DNA from: Gemmatimonadota bacterium
GTDB lineage: Bacteria > Gemmatimonadota > Gemmatimonadetes > Gemmatimonadales > GWC2-71-9
Assembly (NCBI GenBank): GCA_003220975.1
Contig: QHTX01000098.1
Location: 23,649 to 31,088 of the forward strand
Length of the DNA stretch: 7,440 nucleotides
Direction: 5' to 3'
Both the position numbers and the translations under genes were made by a program. Under the pieces are notes generated by a model. It worked only from the letters and a program-made list of their open reading frames with translations. It had not been told where the DNA came from and did not search any database. Numbering within the stretch: position 1 is the stretch's first letter; the number at the start of each line of letters is the position of its first letter. Shown here piece after piece: positions 5,951 to 7,440 of the stretch.

Positions 5951-6634
5951 ATGCCAACCAAGCAACAGCGATGGACGCGGAGCCATCCCCGGCCGCGGGC
6001 GGGGCGCGGCCCACGTGTACTCGTCGCGGACGACCATCTGCTGTTCCTCGAGTCCATCCACGCCCTCCTGCAGGTTCGGGGGATCGAGGTCGTAGGACAG
6101 GCTGCCGACGGAGCAGCGGCGGTCCGCCTCGCCCACGAATGTCGGCCAGACGTCGCGGTGCTCGACGTCGCCATGCCCGTACTGAACGGCGTGGATGCCG
6201 CACGGCAGATCGCCGCAGCCCTACCGGGGATCGGCCTGATCCTGCTGAGCGGGGTGATGCAGGAACGGACGGTCCGCGACGCGATCACGGTCGGCGTGCG
6301 CGGTTTCGTCGTCAAGACGCAAGCCGTGGAGGAGCTAGTCGACGCAATCCGTGAGGTATCGCGTGGCGGGCTGTACGTGAGTCCGGGGCCCGCCGGCGCC
6401 GTGGTGGAGGCGTGTCTCGCAGGAGCGACCGATCGGGAGACCCTGAGCCCGCGGGAGCGCGAGGTCCTGCGTTTCGTGGCCGACGGGAAGACGAGTAGGC
6501 AGGTCGCGACGCTGTTGGGGGTCTCCGTAAGGACCGTGGACGCCCATCGCGCGAGCATCATGCGGAGACTGGGGATCCACGATACCGCCGGCCTCGTCCG
6601 CTACGCCATCCGCCAGGGTCTCGTCGTGCCGTGA
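5951..6634 (+). CDS. NarL/FixJ-family two-component response regulator (REC + LuxR-type HTH)
   Basis: A cytoplasmic transcription regulator of 227 residues, expected to be switched on by phosphorylation from a sensor kinase. The receiver domain spans about 21-138: acidic pair Asp27-Asp28 (VLVADDH), phospho-acceptor Asp72 (AVLDVAMPVLNG), Ser100 at the switch position and Lys122 (GFVVKTQ). The LuxR-type DNA-binding domain spans about 165-225: LSPREREVLRFVADGKTS, then VSVRTVDAHRASIMRRLGI as the turn and recognition helix. Residues 1-20 are a basic Arg/Pro-rich extension before the receiver. The start is fixed by an in-frame stop at 5927-5929 and by the absence of any later ATG, GTG or TTG before the receiver; there is no ribosome site. 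No kinase gene is in the window. It is divergent from gspG with 85 bases between, so it may control gspG, but that is only inferred from position. Confidence 0.93.
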   Translation: MPTKQQRWTRSHPRPRAGRGPRVLVADDHLLFLESIHALLQVRGIEVVGQAADGAAAVRLAHECRPDVAVLDVAMPVLNGVDAARQIAAALPGIGLILLSGVMQERTVRDAITVGVRGFVVKTQAVEELVDAIREVSRGGLYVSPGPAGAVVEACLAGATDRETLSPREREVLRFVADGKTSRQVATLLGVSVRTVDAHRASIMRRLGIHDTAGLVRYAIRQGLVVP

Positions 6635-6692
6635 TCGGGGGGCCCCGCAGAACTACCTATCCCTCACGCATAACCTACTGATAACGGGCCGA

Positions 6693-6746
6693 CGCGCGCG
6701 GCCACATCGTAGTTACGCAGCACGATGATCTTGGCGGCCGCGTGCG
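6693..6746 (+). other. Two-tier hairpin downstream of the response regulator
   Basis: The outer stem pairs 6693-6703 with 6736-6746 (10 Watson-Crick pairs and one G-U). The inner stem pairs CATCGT (6705-6710) with ACGATG (6722-6727) around an 11-base loop; the stems are joined by 1 and 8 unpaired bases. It begins 58 bases after the regulator's stop codon and has no T-run, so it is not a standard terminator. It might stabilise the mRNA 3' end or be a short structured RNA. GGCCGCG recurs at 6773-6779 and 6802-6808 and could compete for pairing. Confidence 0.35.
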
Positions 6747-6821
6747 GGCGCGATCGTCGCACGCTATGGCGCGGCCGCGAGGTCTCCTTGGCGGAGCCAC
6801 CGGCCGCGCGGGACGCCCCGG

Positions 6822-6843
6822 CGCGACGTTCTGGGACGTCGCG
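6822..6843 (+). other. 8-bp inverted repeat upstream of the carboxylesterase
   Basis: CGCGACGT (6822-6829) and ACGTCGCG (6836-6843) are perfect inverted copies around the 6-base centre TCTGGG. They are followed by AAACGTTTTGG. The element ends 47 bases before the carboxylesterase ATG. It could be an operator at that gene's promoter or a weak terminator for transcripts from upstream; the T-run is short and interrupted. Confidence 0.4.
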
Positions 6844-6875
6844 AAACGTTTTGGTCCCGTCACAACCTGTAGGGC

Positions 6876-6882
6876 AGAGGAG
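6876..6882 (+). promoter_or_regulatory. Ribosome binding site of the carboxylesterase
   Basis: AGAGGAG lies 8 bases before the ATG at 6891 and supports that start. I see no convincing -10/-35 pair upstream. Confidence 0.7.
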
Positions 6883-6890
6883 ATCAGCCG

Positions 6891-7440
6891 ATGAGCACGA
6901 TCAAGCGATGGCGTCAGTCGGTAGCCGTGTTGGCCGCGATGCTGCTCGGCGTCGCCGGGCAGGCGCAGGCGCAACACGGCTCGGATAAGAACGGTCCGGT
7001 CGTCCAGACGAGCGAGGGTCCGGTTCGCGGATTCGTAAACAACGGGGTGTACCACTTCCTCGGGATCCCCTACGCGGCTCCCCCCGTCGGCGCATGGCGT
7101 TGGCGGCCGCCGCAGCCCCCTAAGACACGGAAGGCGTTGCTCGACGCAACGGCCTATGGGAACATCTGCCCGCAGGCGACGACACTCGGGGTGTTTGCAG
7201 GCCCCGCGAGCGTCGATGAGGACTGCCTGTATCTCAACATCTTCACGACGAAACTGGGATCCGGGATCGGCCACGATCGCGGAGCAAACGCGGTCCTGGT
7301 CTGGATCCACGGTGGCGGAAATGTTGACGGCGCATCCAACGACTACGATGGGAGCAAGCTCGCTACTGGCGGACCCACCGGGAGCCCCACGGTCGTCGTC
7401 ACGATCAACTATCGCTTGGGCCTCTTGGGCTACTTGGCGC
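6891..7440 (+). CDS. Exported type-B carboxylesterase (COesterase family), 3'-truncated by window edge
   Basis: A serine hydrolase of the alpha/beta fold that cleaves carboxylic esters. Only the first 183 residues are in the window; the family is usually about 500 long. A Sec signal peptide is clear: MSTIKRWRQ, a hydrophobic stretch VAVLAAMLLGVAG, and a probable cut at AQA|Q near residue 27. The mature start has the family's order of motifs: GPVRGF, then FLGIPYAAPPVGAWRWRPPQPP, then EDCLYLNIF (110-118, the type-B signature), then the oxyanion-hole HGGG (140-143), then TINYRLGLLGYL. Cys93 and Cys112 match the usual first disulfide. The nucleophile motif GESAGG and the Glu/Asp and His residues lie past the edge, so activity cannot be judged. 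The start is supported by a ribosome site 8 bases upstream. Substrate is unknown. Confidence 0.93.
   Translation, partial: MSTIKRWRQSVAVLAAMLLGVAGQAQAQHGSDKNGPVVQTSEGPVRGFVNNGVYHFLGIPYAAPPVGAWRWRPPQPPKTRKALLDATAYGNICPQATTLGVFAGPASVDEDCLYLNIFTTKLGSGIGHDRGANAVLVWIHGGGNVDGASNDYDGSKLATGGPTGSPTVVVTINYRLGLLGYLA

Noticed and set aside
5866..6561. Upstream extension of the gspG frame (about 230 extra residues)
   Set aside because: The extension is antisense to the response regulator and has no domain; pseudopilins start a few residues before the G|FTLIE site, which fits the ATG at 5865.
6640..6652. CGGGG/CCCCG palindrome just after the response regulator as a terminator
   Set aside because: The centre is too short for a loop and no T-run follows.

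Overview
The window is G+C-rich, with third codon positions mostly G or C. It reads as a stretch of chromosome from a diderm (Gram-negative-type) bacterium. The evidence for two membranes is an apolipoprotein N-acyltransferase, three proteins with lipobox signal peptides and a type II secretion pseudopilin. The mix of proteinase K-like proteases with a PKD tail, secreted carboxylesterase and very high G+C would suit Gemmatimonadota or a similar soil phylum, but that is inference; no rRNA or marker gene is present. I see no tRNA, CRISPR array, insertion sequence or phage gene.

Layout. (1) 2-1297, plus: 3' part of lnt. (2) 1195-2607, minus: a bacillopeptidase F-like S8 protease with a lipobox, converging on lnt and overlapping it tail to tail by 103 bases. 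(3) 2617-2651: a strong intrinsic terminator facing the minus strand. (4) 2673-3578, minus: an unrecognised 301-residue lipoprotein. (5) 3694-5163, minus: an aqualysin/proteinase K-like protease with lipobox, I9 propeptide and PKD domain. (6) 5164-5427: a leader region with a candidate promoter, a long inverted repeat and a possible ribosome-site-masking stem. (7) 5428-5865, minus: gspG. (8) 5866-5950: a short divergent promoter region containing an 8-base C tract. (9) 5951-6634, plus: a NarL/FixJ-type response regulator with no kinase in view. (10) 6635-6890: a gap with two hairpins. (11) 6891 to the window end, plus: the first 183 residues of an exported type-B carboxylesterase.

How the parts may work together. 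The PKD protease and the unknown lipoprotein probably form one transcript (promoter 5360-5388, terminator 2626-2651). Both proteases and the unknown protein look like lipoproteins, and Lnt performs the last acylation step in lipoprotein maturation, so this end of the window is a lipoprotein/exoprotein neighbourhood. gspG would contribute to a type II secretion pseudopilus whose other genes lie elsewhere. No clearly novel multi-gene system is visible. The most unusual points are the structured leader of the PKD protease, the terminator whose loop holds a competing start codon, the homopolymer in the putative gspG promoter, and the unknown lipoprotein.
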